The notes: generated from the sequence alone by a model not told the origin. A DNA stretch of 39,676 bases from Devosia pacifica (GCF_014652635.1 NZ_BMZE01000007.1:1-39676); one strand, 5' to 3'; counted from the stretch's first letter, positions 7,850 to 17,027 are shown. Numbers and translations are program-made.

Positions 7850-9637
7850 TCATGGGCCGCCATAGGCGTTGCGCTGCCGCATGGCCGCATCGGCGCGCAT
7901 CTGGGCGTCCTTCAGGGCTCGGTCGCGGCTCTTGTGACCACTCAGCATGGCGTGGATCTCTTCTCCGGCTATGGTGATCAATCCGGAGATGCCGGGGACT
8001 GGCGGGCGCGGCCAGGCGCGGAGGATCCCTGCGCGTGCGATTTCATCCACCATGGAAATCAGTGGAGAGATCGCCCGCACCTCCGGATCGCGATTCACTG
8101 AATGGCGTGGGCTCGCAAGGCTGCCATGGGTGATGTAGAGCTTTGCGGCTTCACGCGAGGTCAGCATTTCAAGTGCCGCCCAGACCGGCTCCACCCTGGC
8201 CGCAGTCAGGTTTGCCGGTATGGCAAGAGCATAGCCACCGAGCGGAGAGATCGGTCGAGCGCCCAGCCCCGATGGTTGTGGCAGGTAGCCGGTCTGTCCG
8301 TGGGCCGGTGATTTCGGGTCGCGCTCGAACAGGTGCGCCAGCAGGGTGTGAGCGTAGGCGAGGCCAGTCTGGCCGGACGCGTAGGCCCGCGCGCGATCGT
8401 ACCAGGTCATCGTGAGAATGCCGGGTGGCGACACCGACAACAGCTCACGCAAATAGTCCGCCGCCGCCACCGCCGCCTCGCTGGCGAACATCGCGTGCAA
8501 GTGCTCGGCTGTGACATCCTCTGCTGCAAAGCCATCGGCGATCGGCGCGAGATTGACGATCGGCTGGCCATGAGCCGCCATCAAGACGATGAAGGTGTGC
8601 CCGAGAGCCGTGCCGCGCGCAGCATTCCAGGCTATACCATACCTGCCCTCTTCCGGCCGGTGCACTGCACGCGCCGCCGCGAGCGTTTCCGCCGTGGTGC
8701 GCGGTGGTTCAACTCCTGCCGCCGCCAGAAGATCGCGGCGATAGACCAGCAACTCGGCGGTGCTGAGCAAAGGCACGCCATATTGAGCGCCCCTGCGCCG
8801 GGCACTGATGACCGCGTCCGGCAGAAAATCGGCAACGTCCATGCTGGATTTTGTGATGAGGTCGTCGAGCGGGCGCAGCCGCCCCTCGCTGACCATTTCA
8901 CCGAACCACGGCAGGTCACAGGCGACGATGTCATAGGCCGATGCGGACCGTTCACTGTTGCGCACGATCTCGTCGCGCAGCCGATCTATCGACAGCGCCC
9001 GCGACTGGATCGGCAACCCGAGAATCATCTCGAACTGACGCTTGAGGGCGTTCATCGCCATGAAGGTCGGATCGGCATGGACCAGAAGACGCAGTCCGCG
9101 CGGCAACACCAGCTTGCGCGCCAGCACCGTGGGCGCCGGAATAATCCGCGCAAGTTCGGATTCCGGCGTGCGCTGTATCTGGGGCGATGCCTGGTGGTGC
9201 ATTCCGGCAGCTGCCCCGCGCACCACACCTGCAAAGCGCTGCCAGCGTTTTAGCAGATCGGAAGACGGGTGCAGCGAATACGACTTGCCCGTCGCCGTCT
9301 TCTCGCGCTTGACGATGAGGCCGGTGGCGATCATCGCCTCGATGCTGCGAAACGCGGTGCCATAGCTGAGACCCGACGCGGTGGCGAGCGAGGACATCGT
9401 GGTGAGCCTGCCGGTCAGATGATTGCGCACCAGATGCAGCACGATGCCCAGATCCCGGGCTTCAAGGCCCAGATTGCGATCCCGGTGGTTGCGCAGTGTT
9501 TCGATGAAGTCGACGATCTCGAGCAAAGCCGCGCCGGACTGCTCGTGGGCGACGCTATCCGGCTGGGCCTCGTAAGGTCCCTCCGGAGTCGTCGGCTCCA
9601 CGACACGTCCTGGGGGCACGTTCCGGCGCGCGATCAC
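7850..9637 (-). CDS. Winged-helix DNA-binding domain fused to a CUT1-type solute-binding domain
   Basis: This is a 595-residue two-domain protein. Residues about 40-135 look like a MarR/IclR-like winged helix: GIVLHLVRNHLTGRLTTMSS, LATASGLSYGTAFRSIEAMI, and the wing TGLIVKREKTATGKSYSL. From about residue 175 to 560 it reads as a family-1 extracellular solute-binding protein: YDIVACDLPWFGEMV, GVPLLSTAELLVYRRDLLAA, LGGYALAIPANL and SREAAKLYITHGSLASPR. There is no signal peptide, so it should be cytoplasmic. Inference: a one-component regulator sensing a sugar with a binding-protein fold. It starts at GTG 9637 with only a weak ribosome-binding site, 13 bp after the RbsC gene, inside the transport operon it may control. 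I cannot say how widespread the architecture is. Confidence 0.85.
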   Translation of the reverse strand: MIARRNVPPGRVVEPTTPEGPYEAQPDSVAHEQSGAALLEIVDFIETLRNHRDRNLGLEARDLGIVLHLVRNHLTGRLTTMSSLATASGLSYGTAFRSIEAMIATGLIVKREKTATGKSYSLHPSSDLLKRWQRFAGVVRGAAAGMHHQASPQIQRTPESELARIIPAPTVLARKLVLPRGLRLLVHADPTFMAMNALKRQFEMILGLPIQSRALSIDRLRDEIVRNSERSASAYDIVACDLPWFGEMVSEGRLRPLDDLITKSSMDVADFLPDAVISARRRGAQYGVPLLSTAELLVYRRDLLAAAGVEPPRTTAETLAAARAVHRPEEGRYGIAWNAARGTALGHTFIVLMAAHGQPIVNLAPIADGFAAEDVTAEHLHAMFASEAAVAAADYLRELLSVSPPGILTMTWYDRARAYASGQTGLAYAHTLLAHLFERDPKSPAHGQTGYLPQPSGLGARPISPLGGYALAIPANLTAARVEPVWAALEMLTSREAAKLYITHGSLASPRHSVNRDPEVRAISPLISMVDEIARAGILRAWPRPPVPGISGLITIAGEEIHAMLSGHKSRDRALKDAQMRADAAMRQRNAYGGP

Positions 9638-9650
9638 GGCCGGCCCGTTT

Positions 9651-10637
9651 CTAGCTCTGGCGCGTGCCGGCCTGACTCAGCGCGACGGCGAGAATAATGA
9701 TACCGCCGCGGGCGATGAGCTGCTGGGAGTATTCCAGCCCCATCAGGATCAGACCATTGTTGATGACGCCGATCATCAGGGCGCCGATGATCGAGCCGAT
9801 GACCGTGCCCCTGCCACCGAACAGGCTGGTGCCACCGAGCACGGCGGCGGCGATGACGGAGAGTTCGTCGCCTTCGCCCAGCTGGAAGCGGCCAGTCTGC
9901 AGTCTGCCGGCGTAAAGCATGCCGGCAAGCGCCGCGACCATCGCCGAAATGACGATCACCGCCAGCTTGATCCGCTGGGTGTTGATGCCCGAATAGCGCG
10001 CGGCGACGACGTTGCCGCCGACGGCCAGCACCTGACGTCCGAACTTGGTATGACGTAAGACGATATGGCCGATCACGGCCGCAGCCAGCATCCACAACAG
10101 CAACGTCGGTACCGGGCCAAGATTGCCACCCCCGAAAATCGCCGGATAGGTGCGGTCAAGAATCGGTATGGCCGCCGTATCGGAAATCCACATGGCGACA
10201 CCAGTGGCAATGCCCATCATCGCGAGCGTCGTCAGGAATGTCGGTATCATCAAGCGCGTCGACAGGAAGCCATTGATCAATCCAACGATCAGCCCCGTGC
10301 CGAGACCGGCGACGATCCCCACCGGTACACCGCCCCAGGCCACGGCCATAGCCGTGGTCACCGAGGCCAGCCCGGCGACGGCGCCGACCGAAAGGTCGAT
10401 CTCTCCGGAAGACAGCACCAGCGTCATCGCCACCGCCATGACGGCGATCATCGCTGTCTGGCGGGCAATGTTGAGAATGTTGTTGGGGTCGAGAAAACCC
10501 CGGTCGTGCAGCGTGATGGCGAAGAACGCGAACACCACGACAAAGCCGATATAAATGATGTTCTGGCGCCAGGTGCGCTTGAAGTAGGCCAGTGGGCTTT
10601 CGCCCGCGACCGGCGTCGCGACAAGACGTTCAGCCAT
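9651..10637 (-). CDS. Ribose-type (CUT2) sugar ABC transporter permease
   Basis: This 328-residue membrane protein of the RbsC family has many hydrophobic segments. The conserved motifs SSGEIDLSVGAVAGLAS and VLGGTSLFGGRGTVIGSIIG mark it. The start ATG 10637 follows GGGAGGAAC and overlaps the end of the ATPase gene by 8 bp, implying coupled translation. It works with the RbsA-type ATPase (currently frameshifted) and the binding protein at 13410-14528. Confidence 0.93.
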   Translation of the reverse strand: MAERLVATPVAGESPLAYFKRTWRQNIIYIGFVVVFAFFAITLHDRGFLDPNNILNIARQTAMIAVMAVAMTLVLSSGEIDLSVGAVAGLASVTTAMAVAWGGVPVGIVAGLGTGLIVGLINGFLSTRLMIPTFLTTLAMMGIATGVAMWISDTAAIPILDRTYPAIFGGGNLGPVPTLLLWMLAAAVIGHIVLRHTKFGRQVLAVGGNVVAARYSGINTQRIKLAVIVISAMVAALAGMLYAGRLQTGRFQLGEGDELSVIAAAVLGGTSLFGGRGTVIGSIIGALMIGVINNGLILMGLEYSQQLIARGGIIILAVALSQAGTRQS

Positions 10638-12173
10638 TTGTTCCTCCCTGCTGCACGATCATCTGCAGCCGTTGCTCCGCCCTGAGCTGCTCGGCTTCGC
10701 CAGCACTCGACAGGTCAGTTTTCTCAACCATCCGAACCAGCTGCGCATCGGATACGACCCCGATGCGGTCGCTGACTGCGACAAGTTCCGCCAGTTCGGA
10801 GGAAATGAAGATGATGGATTTTCCCTCAGCCGCGAGCTCGCGCACAAGGCGCAGCACCTCGCCCTTCGAGCCGATATCGATGCCAGCCGTGGGCTCGTCC
10901 ATGATCAGGATGTCGGGTTCGGTGGCCAGCCATTTGCCAATGACGATCTTTTGCTGGTTGCCACCCGAGAGTAAATTGGCGGAGGCCTCGCGCGAGGCCG
11001 TCTTGATCGCCAAACGCCGGATGATGTCGTCGGCACGCTGACGCGAGGCGCGACGATTAACAAAAATGCCCGAGCCGAGCCGGTTGAGGATCGGCACCTC
11101 GATATTGGCCTGTATGGAGTGCTCCAGCACCAACCCCTGACGGCGCCGGTCCTCGGGCACGAGAGCCAGCCCCATCGCGGTGGCTTCGCCGGGAGAGCCT
11201 ATGGTGACGGTCTTGCCGCGCAGGACGATAGTTCCCGCACCAATCGGTTCAAGTCCGAACAGCATACGCGCCAGCCGACTGCGGCCGGCACCCATGAGCC
11301 CAGCAATGCCGAGCACCTCGCCCTTGCGCAAAGAGAAGCTGATTGCGCCGTCTCGCAATTTGCTGCGCAACTTGTCGACCTTGAGCAGGACGTCGTCGGA
11401 CGCGGTGGATTCGGTTGTGAATTCGGACAGGTCGCGTGCCTGCTTGCCCATGATGTCGGCGATCAGGCTCGACAGCGTGTAGTCGCCGATATGCCGCGTG
11501 TCGATCAGGCGCCCGTCGCGCAGCACGGTGGCGGCGTCGGCAATGCGGAAGATCTCGTCCATGCGGTGACTGACATAGATGATCGCCTTGCCTTCCGCCT
11601 TGAGCCGCTTGAGCAGGTCGAACAGAATTTCGACCTCGCCGGAGGTCAGGGCCGATGTCGGCTCGTCCAGGACCAGGACGTCAGCGTTCTGGCTCAGGGC
11701 CTTGGCAATCTCGGTCAATTGCTGCTGGCCTGTCAGCAGTTCGCCCACCGGGGTGGACGGATCGATATCATGGACGCGAAGATGTTGCGCGCCTCGTCTC
11801 GCATCGCGCGATCGTCAATGAGGCCGGCACCGGTGGTCGGCTCATTGGCGAGAAAGATATTCTGGGCCACGGTCAGGTCCGGCACCAGGCTCATCTCCTG
11901 AAAGATCATGCCGATACCGAGGTCACGAGCGCTGCGCGGGGTGAGGGCGGATCGCCTGTCGCCCTTCACCGTAATCGTGCCCTCGTCGGGGACCTCGACC
12001 CCACGAAGGATCTTGAGGATCGTCGACTTGCCTGCGCCGTTCTCGCCCAACAAGGCGCGGATCTCGCTGAAACGCACGTCGAAATCCACCGCGCGCAGGG
12101 CGTGAACGCCACCGAAGCGTTTAGAAATGGCGGCCATCTCGATTGCCACCGATCCGGCCACCGTGGCGCTCAT
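10630..12173 (-). pseudogene. Ribose-type sugar ABC ATPase (RbsA family), interrupted by one frameshift
   Basis: Two overlapping frames together make one RbsA-type double ATPase of about 514 residues. Frame 1 (12173 down to about 11769) holds the first Walker A GENGAGKST and the GMIFQEMSLVPDLTVAQNIF segment. Frame 2 (about 11769 down to 10630) holds the first half's signature region TGQQQLTEIAKAL and Walker B VLVLDEPTSALT. It then covers the second half with LSGGNQQKIVIGKW and ILIMDEPTAGID. The switch falls at ATGATATCGATCC near 11769. Restoring one G (ATGGATATCGAT) rejoins the frames as ASM-DIDPSTPVGELLTG. All motifs are otherwise intact, so this is either a recent mutation or a sequencing/assembly error. 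ATG 12173 overlaps the stop codon of the dehydrogenase gene (ATGA). Confidence 0.88.
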
Positions 12174-13333
12174 TTGAGGCTCACCCACTCGCCGGTCTCG
12201 CCCGAGCTGAGGATTGCGTCGGCGATCAGCGAGATCTTGTAGCCATCCTCGAAGTTCGGTGATGGCTGTTCGCCCGAGACGATGGCCTTGCACAGGTCAT
12301 AGCACTCGATGATCTTGGTCTCGCCGTAGCCGATGCCGAGAGCGGGGATCGGCCACAATCCGTCGCCGTAGGGATGTGCGGCACCGGTATAGACCGTGCG
12401 GTAGCCGCGTGCATCGATCGGGCCGTCGGCGAACATCACCTGCAATTCGTCACGCCGTTCGTAGTTGAACGCCAGCGAGCCTTTGGTGCCGTGGATCTCG
12501 AAGGTGAGGAAATTGTTTCGCCCATAGGCGTTGCGCGTCGCCTCGATGGAGCCGATGGCGCCGTTCTCGAACCGGATCATCGTGAGCATTTCATCGTCGA
12601 CATCGACAGGTCCGCGCTCGGCATTCGCCTCACTGCCCCCGACGCCGAGCTTGTCCACGCCGCCCGTTTGCTTCGGCCGAGTCTCGACATAGGTCTTGGT
12701 CATGGCGTTGACGGCGGCGAACTCGCCCACGAGATAGCGCGCGAAGTCGATGACGTGCGTGCCAATATCACCGACGGCGCCGGATCCGGCCACCGACTTC
12801 TGGAACCGCCAGGACAGCGGGCTTTCCGGTGAGGCGGACCAGTCCTGCAGATAGGTGCCGCGGAAGTTGAGGATCTCCCCGATCCGACCCTCGTTGATCA
12901 GCTTCTTCGCGAAGGCAACTGCCGGCGTCCGCCGATAGTTAAAGGCGACCATGTGGATCGACTTCCCGCCCTGGACCGCCTCGAGCATGGTGCGGGCTTC
13001 CGCACCGGTTCGCGCAAGCGGCTTTTCGCAAATGATGTGCTTGCCGGCCTTCGCAGCCGCGATGGCGATTTCGGCATGGGCGTTGTTGGGCGTGCAGATA
13101 TCGATCAGGTCGATATCGTCGCGCGCGATCACGGCCTTCCAGTCGCTGGACGATTCCTCGAATCCGAACCGGTCGCGTGCGGCGTCCGCCATCTCCTGAT
13201 TGATGTCGACGACAACCTTGCGGACGGGAATGGCGGGAGCGGGCCAGAAGAACATCGGCATCGCGGCATATGCCATGGCATGGGCCTTGCCCATGAAACC
13301 GCCACCGATCATGGCGACATTCAGTTTTCGCAT
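12170..13333 (-). CDS. Gfo/Idh/MocA-family NAD(P)-dependent sugar dehydrogenase
   Basis: This 387-residue protein has an N-terminal Rossmann fold MIGGGFMGKAHAMAYA. It carries the family's catalytic lysine motif ICEKPLA and the second catalytic segment GDIGTHVIDFARYL, containing the conserved Asp and His. Start ATG 13333 is chosen since the protein then begins MRKLNVAMIGGG. The open frame extends to a TTG at 13378 without family resemblance. Known members oxidise inositols, glucose-fructose, 1,5-anhydrosugars and levoglucosan, often at C3. With two TIM-barrel isomerases in the same operon, oxidation to a 3-keto sugar is an attractive hypothesis. It is translationally coupled to the ATPase gene. 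Confidence 0.92.
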   Translation of the reverse strand: MRKLNVAMIGGGFMGKAHAMAYAAMPMFFWPAPAIPVRKVVVDINQEMADAARDRFGFEESSSDWKAVIARDDIDLIDICTPNNAHAEIAIAAAKAGKHIICEKPLARTGAEARTMLEAVQGGKSIHMVAFNYRRTPAVAFAKKLINEGRIGEILNFRGTYLQDWSASPESPLSWRFQKSVAGSGAVGDIGTHVIDFARYLVGEFAAVNAMTKTYVETRPKQTGGVDKLGVGGSEANAERGPVDVDDEMLTMIRFENGAIGSIEATRNAYGRNNFLTFEIHGTKGSLAFNYERRDELQVMFADGPIDARGYRTVYTGAAHPYGDGLWPIPALGIGYGETKIIECYDLCKAIVSGEQPSPNFEDGYKISLIADAILSSGETGEWVSLK

Positions 13334-13409
13334 TTCGAAGTCACTCGTGCTGGGTTGTATGGGGTGGCGAGGGCGCAAGTGCCCTCGCCTGACGCTCGGG
13401 AGGAGCGTG

Positions 13410-14528
13410 TCAGTTCATCGAGTCGACGATGGTCGAGGGCGCTTTGGTCGCGTAGACCGTCTGCCAGGCGTCGAGCAAATTGTCCTTCTCGACCGGCAGG
13501 GCCGGCAGCGCGACATAGTCGGGCGCTTCCTTGTCGAGAAGGCCGTAGCCGGCGAGCAACGCCTCGGTCACGCCTTGGTCGTAGGGCCGCTGCGCCCCGA
13601 GGCCCTTGATGAAGCCGTCGCGTGCCATGTCAATGGCGACGTTCTCGCCAAGGTCGATGGTGGTTATGACCAGATCGTCACGGCCGTTGGCGCGCGCCGC
13701 TGCGATCACGCCTTCGGCCGGCACGTCCCACACCGCCCAGATGCCGTCGATACCGGGATTCGAGACCATCATGCTCGAGGCGGTGCGATCGGCGTCACCG
13801 GTGAAGTCCGGCCCGCCGATACCCTGTTCGGCGACGATCTCGATCTGCGGATAGTTCTCCTCGATCGTGGCCTTGAACGCGTCGTAGCGCTGGCGGGTCA
13901 CGAAGAAGTCGGCGGCATGATAGACGATGCCGATCTGGCCCTCTTCGTCCAGCGCCTTCGCCATCAGATGCGCCGAGGCGACGCCGTTGCCGTAATTGTC
14001 GGCAGAAACCACGCTCACATAGTCTTCACCGGGAACGAAATCGGTGGGAACGTTGTCCATGAACACCAGTGTCGTGCCCGCTTCGGCGGCCTGGCGATAG
14101 GCAGATGCTGTGGCGGTGGGGTCCGTCGGAATGGACACGATGATATCGGGACGCTGAGCCATGATGGTTTCGATATCGGAAACCTGCTTGGACGAACTGA
14201 AACCGGCATCGGTGGTGGCGATCACCTCTATGCCCATGTCCTCGAACTGGGCTTCGAGGCCGGCAATCTGCGCCTGACTCCAGTCATCGCCGCCATAGTG
14301 CATGACGATTGCGGCGGTCGCGTCCATCTCGCGGATTTCAGCGAGTTCTTCATCGGTCAGGCTGACCTCCGAAGCCGCAACCGGCTCCTCCCCGTTCGGC
14401 CCCAGCGACAGGGTCTGTTCGGCAAGGGCCGCCAGGGCTTCGTCCGGAGACTGGGCGTGTACGCCGGCAACGCTCATCGAGCCGAGCAGGGCCGCACCGA
14501 GCAGCACCTTGGAATTGAATTTGTTCAT
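13410..14528 (-). CDS. Periplasmic sugar-binding protein of the ribose-type system
   Basis: This 372-residue PBP1-type (RbsB-like) protein begins with a clear signal peptide, MNKFNSKVLLGAALLGSMSV, with likely cleavage after VHA-Q. The mature part shows IVMHYGGDDWSQAQIAGL, PDIIVSIPTDPTA, VFMDNVPTDFVPGEDYVSVV and IWAVWDVPAEG. GGGAGG precedes the start. It delivers a sugar to the RbsC-type permease encoded in the same unit. Its sequence is clearly homologous along the whole length to the signal-less protein at 17028-18035, which lies beyond the divergent promoter. Confidence 0.93.
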   Translation of the reverse strand: MNKFNSKVLLGAALLGSMSVAGVHAQSPDEALAALAEQTLSLGPNGEEPVAASEVSLTDEELAEIREMDATAAIVMHYGGDDWSQAQIAGLEAQFEDMGIEVIATTDAGFSSSKQVSDIETIMAQRPDIIVSIPTDPTATASAYRQAAEAGTTLVFMDNVPTDFVPGEDYVSVVSADNYGNGVASAHLMAKALDEEGQIGIVYHAADFFVTRQRYDAFKATIEENYPQIEIVAEQGIGGPDFTGDADRTASSMMVSNPGIDGIWAVWDVPAEGVIAAARANGRDDLVITTIDLGENVAIDMARDGFIKGLGAQRPYDQGVTEALLAGYGLLDKEAPDYVALPALPVEKDNLLDAWQTVYATKAPSTIVDSMN

Positions 14529-14563
14529 GTCTTTACCTCCCTTGTGAACTGGCGACGTGGCTA

Positions 14564-15382
14564 TCAGAGCCGCTCGGCCAGATATCGGTAACTGCGCCTG
14601 GCGCCCTCTTCTGGGTCCGGCCAGGCATCGAGTTCAGTCGTGATCCAGCCATCGAAGCTGTTTGCCTTGAGCACCTCGATCACCGCGGCATTGTCGAGAT
14701 CGCCGGTGTCCAGGGGCGCGAAGGCGAACGGGTCGCGCTGCAGCCCCTTGAGGTGCACGTAGCTGATACGATTATGAAGGTCCGCGACCAGCACTGACGG
14801 ATCTCCGCCTGCACCGGCGAGATGCGCGGTATCCGGGCAGAAATCGATGCGGGTGTGCCGGAAGATTTCGCGAACACTGTCCGGCCCTTCGATCATCGTC
14901 GACAGGTGCGGGTGGTAATGCCCTTTCAGCCCCGACCCGTCGGCGATGTCCGCCACCCGGTCGAGAGCAGCGCCGAGCTTTTGCATATCGTCGGGCCGCT
15001 GGCCCAGAACGCGTTGCGCACCACCGCCGACCACCAGATGTTCCGCATCGAGCATTGCGGCAGCACGCGCGACGCGCTCGATGCGCTCGAGTTCCTCCGC
15101 AAGAATGTCGTCGAAGATGAAATTTGCGCCCGAATAGACCGCTACGAGGCTGAGCCCTGCCCGATCGAGTGCCGCGCGCAGATCGTCGTAGCGGCCTTCG
15201 TAATCGAGCAGATTGCCGTCGAAGAGCTCCACACCCTCGTAGCCGGCGTCACCGATCGCAGCAATCGCGCGTTCCATGTCGCCAAAGGTCCGATAGGTCA
15301 GCTGTGCGATCGAGGTCACGCCGACAGCGTTGCCTCCGAGCGGTCCCCAGCAATTCGCGTGATAGGCCAGTCTGACGGCCAT
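14564..15382 (-). CDS. Sugar (phosphate) isomerase/epimerase-family TIM barrel, 2
   Basis: This 272-residue TIM-barrel protein starts MAVRLAYHANCWGPLGG after a tandem GGAGG. Candidate metal-site segments are GHYHPHLSTMIEG (a His-rich stretch where many relatives have Glu), DFCPDTAHLAGAG (Asp/His), SYVHLKGLQRD (His) and WITTELDAWPDPEEGA (Glu). The HANCWG start and the DTAHL motif recall the IolE (inosose dehydratase) branch. It is the first gene of the minus-strand transcription unit, 35 bp ahead of the binding-protein gene. Together with the TIM barrel at 6858-7685 and the Gfo/Idh/MocA enzyme it may form one catabolic route. Confidence 0.88.
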   Translation of the reverse strand: MAVRLAYHANCWGPLGGNAVGVTSIAQLTYRTFGDMERAIAAIGDAGYEGVELFDGNLLDYEGRYDDLRAALDRAGLSLVAVYSGANFIFDDILAEELERIERVARAAAMLDAEHLVVGGGAQRVLGQRPDDMQKLGAALDRVADIADGSGLKGHYHPHLSTMIEGPDSVREIFRHTRIDFCPDTAHLAGAGGDPSVLVADLHNRISYVHLKGLQRDPFAFAPLDTGDLDNAAVIEVLKANSFDGWITTELDAWPDPEEGARRSYRYLAERL

Positions 15383-15619
15383 CCTCCACCTCCATGTACG
15401 AGCACTTGCGGCTCTTGATTGCTGCGCCTTGCGGCGACAACCAATGCCCTATTCCCGATCATCCACATAAGTCAACATTAAAAATGCAAAAGTTGCATAT
15501 CTTATGTCGTAAAATAGGCATAAGGCTTTGCTTGATTGAATTAACCGATCAGCTTACAGCACACGCAGCGCCTGTAACGGCGACGCGAATTCCGGCATTC
15601 GTGTAGATTGGAGAGGCCC
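15383..15619. promoter_or_regulatory. Divergent promoter region with nested inverted repeats (candidate ROK operator)
   Basis: This AT-rich gap of 237 bp separates the transport operon and the ROK regulator. It contains ATGCAA-AAG-TTGCAT (15484-15498). It also contains CATAAG at 15466-15471 and 15519-15524, flanking CTTATG at 15501-15506, so the motif occurs three times in alternating orientation. Such dyads in a divergent region next to a ROK gene are the expected place for its operator. No confident -10/-35 pair was assigned. Confidence 0.5.
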
Positions 15620-16984
15620 GTGAAGCGCAACGCTGCATCCGAAAGGGTGGCGGACACCGACTCTGCCGCGCGGCAAGCCCGGCGCACCGTCGGGCGCCCG
15701 CGCACCCTCGATGTGGCGCAGGCAAGCCTGGCGCTGATGTTGAATCTCGTGCGTCTCGGCACCGCCACGACACGTCAGCAGCTGGAGCGCGCCTCCGAGC
15801 ACGGTCGCGCCGTGGTGGCCGACCGCCTGGCAACGCTGATGGAAATGGGTCTGGTCGAGGAGGGTGATCTCGGGCCCGCGACGGGTGGACGCGCTCCCCG
15901 CCAGATCCAGTTTCGCAGCGAGGCGGCAACGGTTCTGGTGTCGGTGGTGGATCAGACCTCGATCGCGGTTGGCGTCGCCGACCTCGCCGGCCGGCTGCTG
16001 ATCGAGCACCACGAGGCAGCACAGCTCACACAAGGGCCCGAAGCCATCCTGGCGCGGCTCGTGACCCTGTTCTCTTGGATGCTCGAAGAGGCCGACCGTC
16101 CGGCCCCCTGGGCCGTCGCGCTCGCCCTGCCGGGCGCGGTCGAGAAGGCGGAGACCGCCTTCGCGCCGGTGCCGGTGCTGCACGCGGTGCAGTCCTGGCA
16201 GGGCTATCCTTTTGTCGAACGGCTGACGACGCAGATGAAGGTGCCGGTCTTTGTTCGCTCCGGTGTCCAGACCATGACCATGGGTGAATTCCGCGCCGGC
16301 GCCGGCGCCGGAACGGCCGGCGACGACATGATCTACGTCAAGCTGGGGCGCTCGATCAGTGCGGGGCTGGTGTCCGACCGGCACATCCATCGTGGCGCGC
16401 AAGGGGCCGCAGGAATGATCGGCCATGCCCGGGTGGGCAACGAGGTTCTCGAGGCCGTGGCCGGCGCCGACGCCATAGCGCGCGAGGCACAGTCAGCCGC
16501 GGAAGCGGGTGACAGCACTTACCTTGCACAGGCACTCGCCCGCCAGGGAGAGGTGTCCGTGGTGGATGTGGGCCACGGCGCACAGCTCGGGGATATCTTC
16601 TGCGTCGAATTGCTGGGAAGGTGCGGGCGTCTGGTGGGAGAAGCGCTGGCGCCGCTTGCCAACATGCTGAACCCCTCGATGATCGTCGTGGGCGGCGTGG
16701 TGTCAGAAACGGGCGACAGCCTGCTAGCCGGCATTCGCGAGGCCGTATATCGCATGTCGCATCCGCTGGTGACGCGCGACCTGCAGATCGTGCGCTCGCA
16801 GATGGGCGCTTCCGCGGGCCTGGTGGGCGCAGCCCAGGTGGCCCGGGAGGAGATCTTCGAGCCGGGCCTGTTGCAGGGCTGGATCGCGCATGGCTCGCCA
16901 CTGCAGCATCCCGATTTCGTCCGGCTGCTGCAGTCGCTGCATCAGCCGGTACAACCGGCCAAGACCATAGGGGGAGGCCCATGA
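15620..16984 (+). CDS. ROK-family transcriptional regulator
   Basis: This 454-residue protein carries an N-terminal winged helix at about residues 35-100 (LNLVRLGTATTRQQLERASE, VADRLATLMEMGLVEEG). It is followed by a ROK sugar-kinase-like domain (VALALPGAVEK, MIYVKLGRSISAGLV, PSMIVVGGVVSETGDSLL). The phosphate-binding GGT is replaced (VVDQTSIAVGVAD) and the family's CxCGxxGC zinc motif is absent, with GHARVGNEVL at its place. The domain is therefore probably a sensor without kinase activity. GTG 15620 is preferred because GGAG lies eight bases upstream; a TTG at 15608 is possible. It is divergent to the transport operon and 43 bp upstream of a cytoplasmic binding-protein homologue with which it is likely co-transcribed. 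Confidence 0.9.
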   Translation: MKRNAASERVADTDSAARQARRTVGRPRTLDVAQASLALMLNLVRLGTATTRQQLERASEHGRAVVADRLATLMEMGLVEEGDLGPATGGRAPRQIQFRSEAATVLVSVVDQTSIAVGVADLAGRLLIEHHEAAQLTQGPEAILARLVTLFSWMLEEADRPAPWAVALALPGAVEKAETAFAPVPVLHAVQSWQGYPFVERLTTQMKVPVFVRSGVQTMTMGEFRAGAGAGTAGDDMIYVKLGRSISAGLVSDRHIHRGAQGAAGMIGHARVGNEVLEAVAGADAIAREAQSAAEAGDSTYLAQALARQGEVSVVDVGHGAQLGDIFCVELLGRCGRLVGEALAPLANMLNPSMIVVGGVVSETGDSLLAGIREAVYRMSHPLVTRDLQIVRSQMGASAGLVGAAQVAREEIFEPGLLQGWIAHGSPLQHPDFVRLLQSLHQPVQPAKTIGGGP

Positions 16985-17027
16985 TCCGACCGACTCCACG
17001 CCATCCAGCATGTCTGGAGGGTGCGTC

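Noticed and set aside
7686..7853. Alternative ATG start at 7853 for the first TIM-barrel protein, overlapping the previous stop (ATGA)
   Set aside because: The extra 56 residues have no family resemblance. The TTG at 7685 has an ideal AGGAGG site and gives the usual N-terminus, though coupling at 7853 cannot be fully excluded.
11755..11780. Programmed ribosomal frameshift in the RbsA-type gene
   Set aside because: There is no slippery heptamer or downstream pseudoknot-like element, and RbsA genes are not known to need frameshifting.
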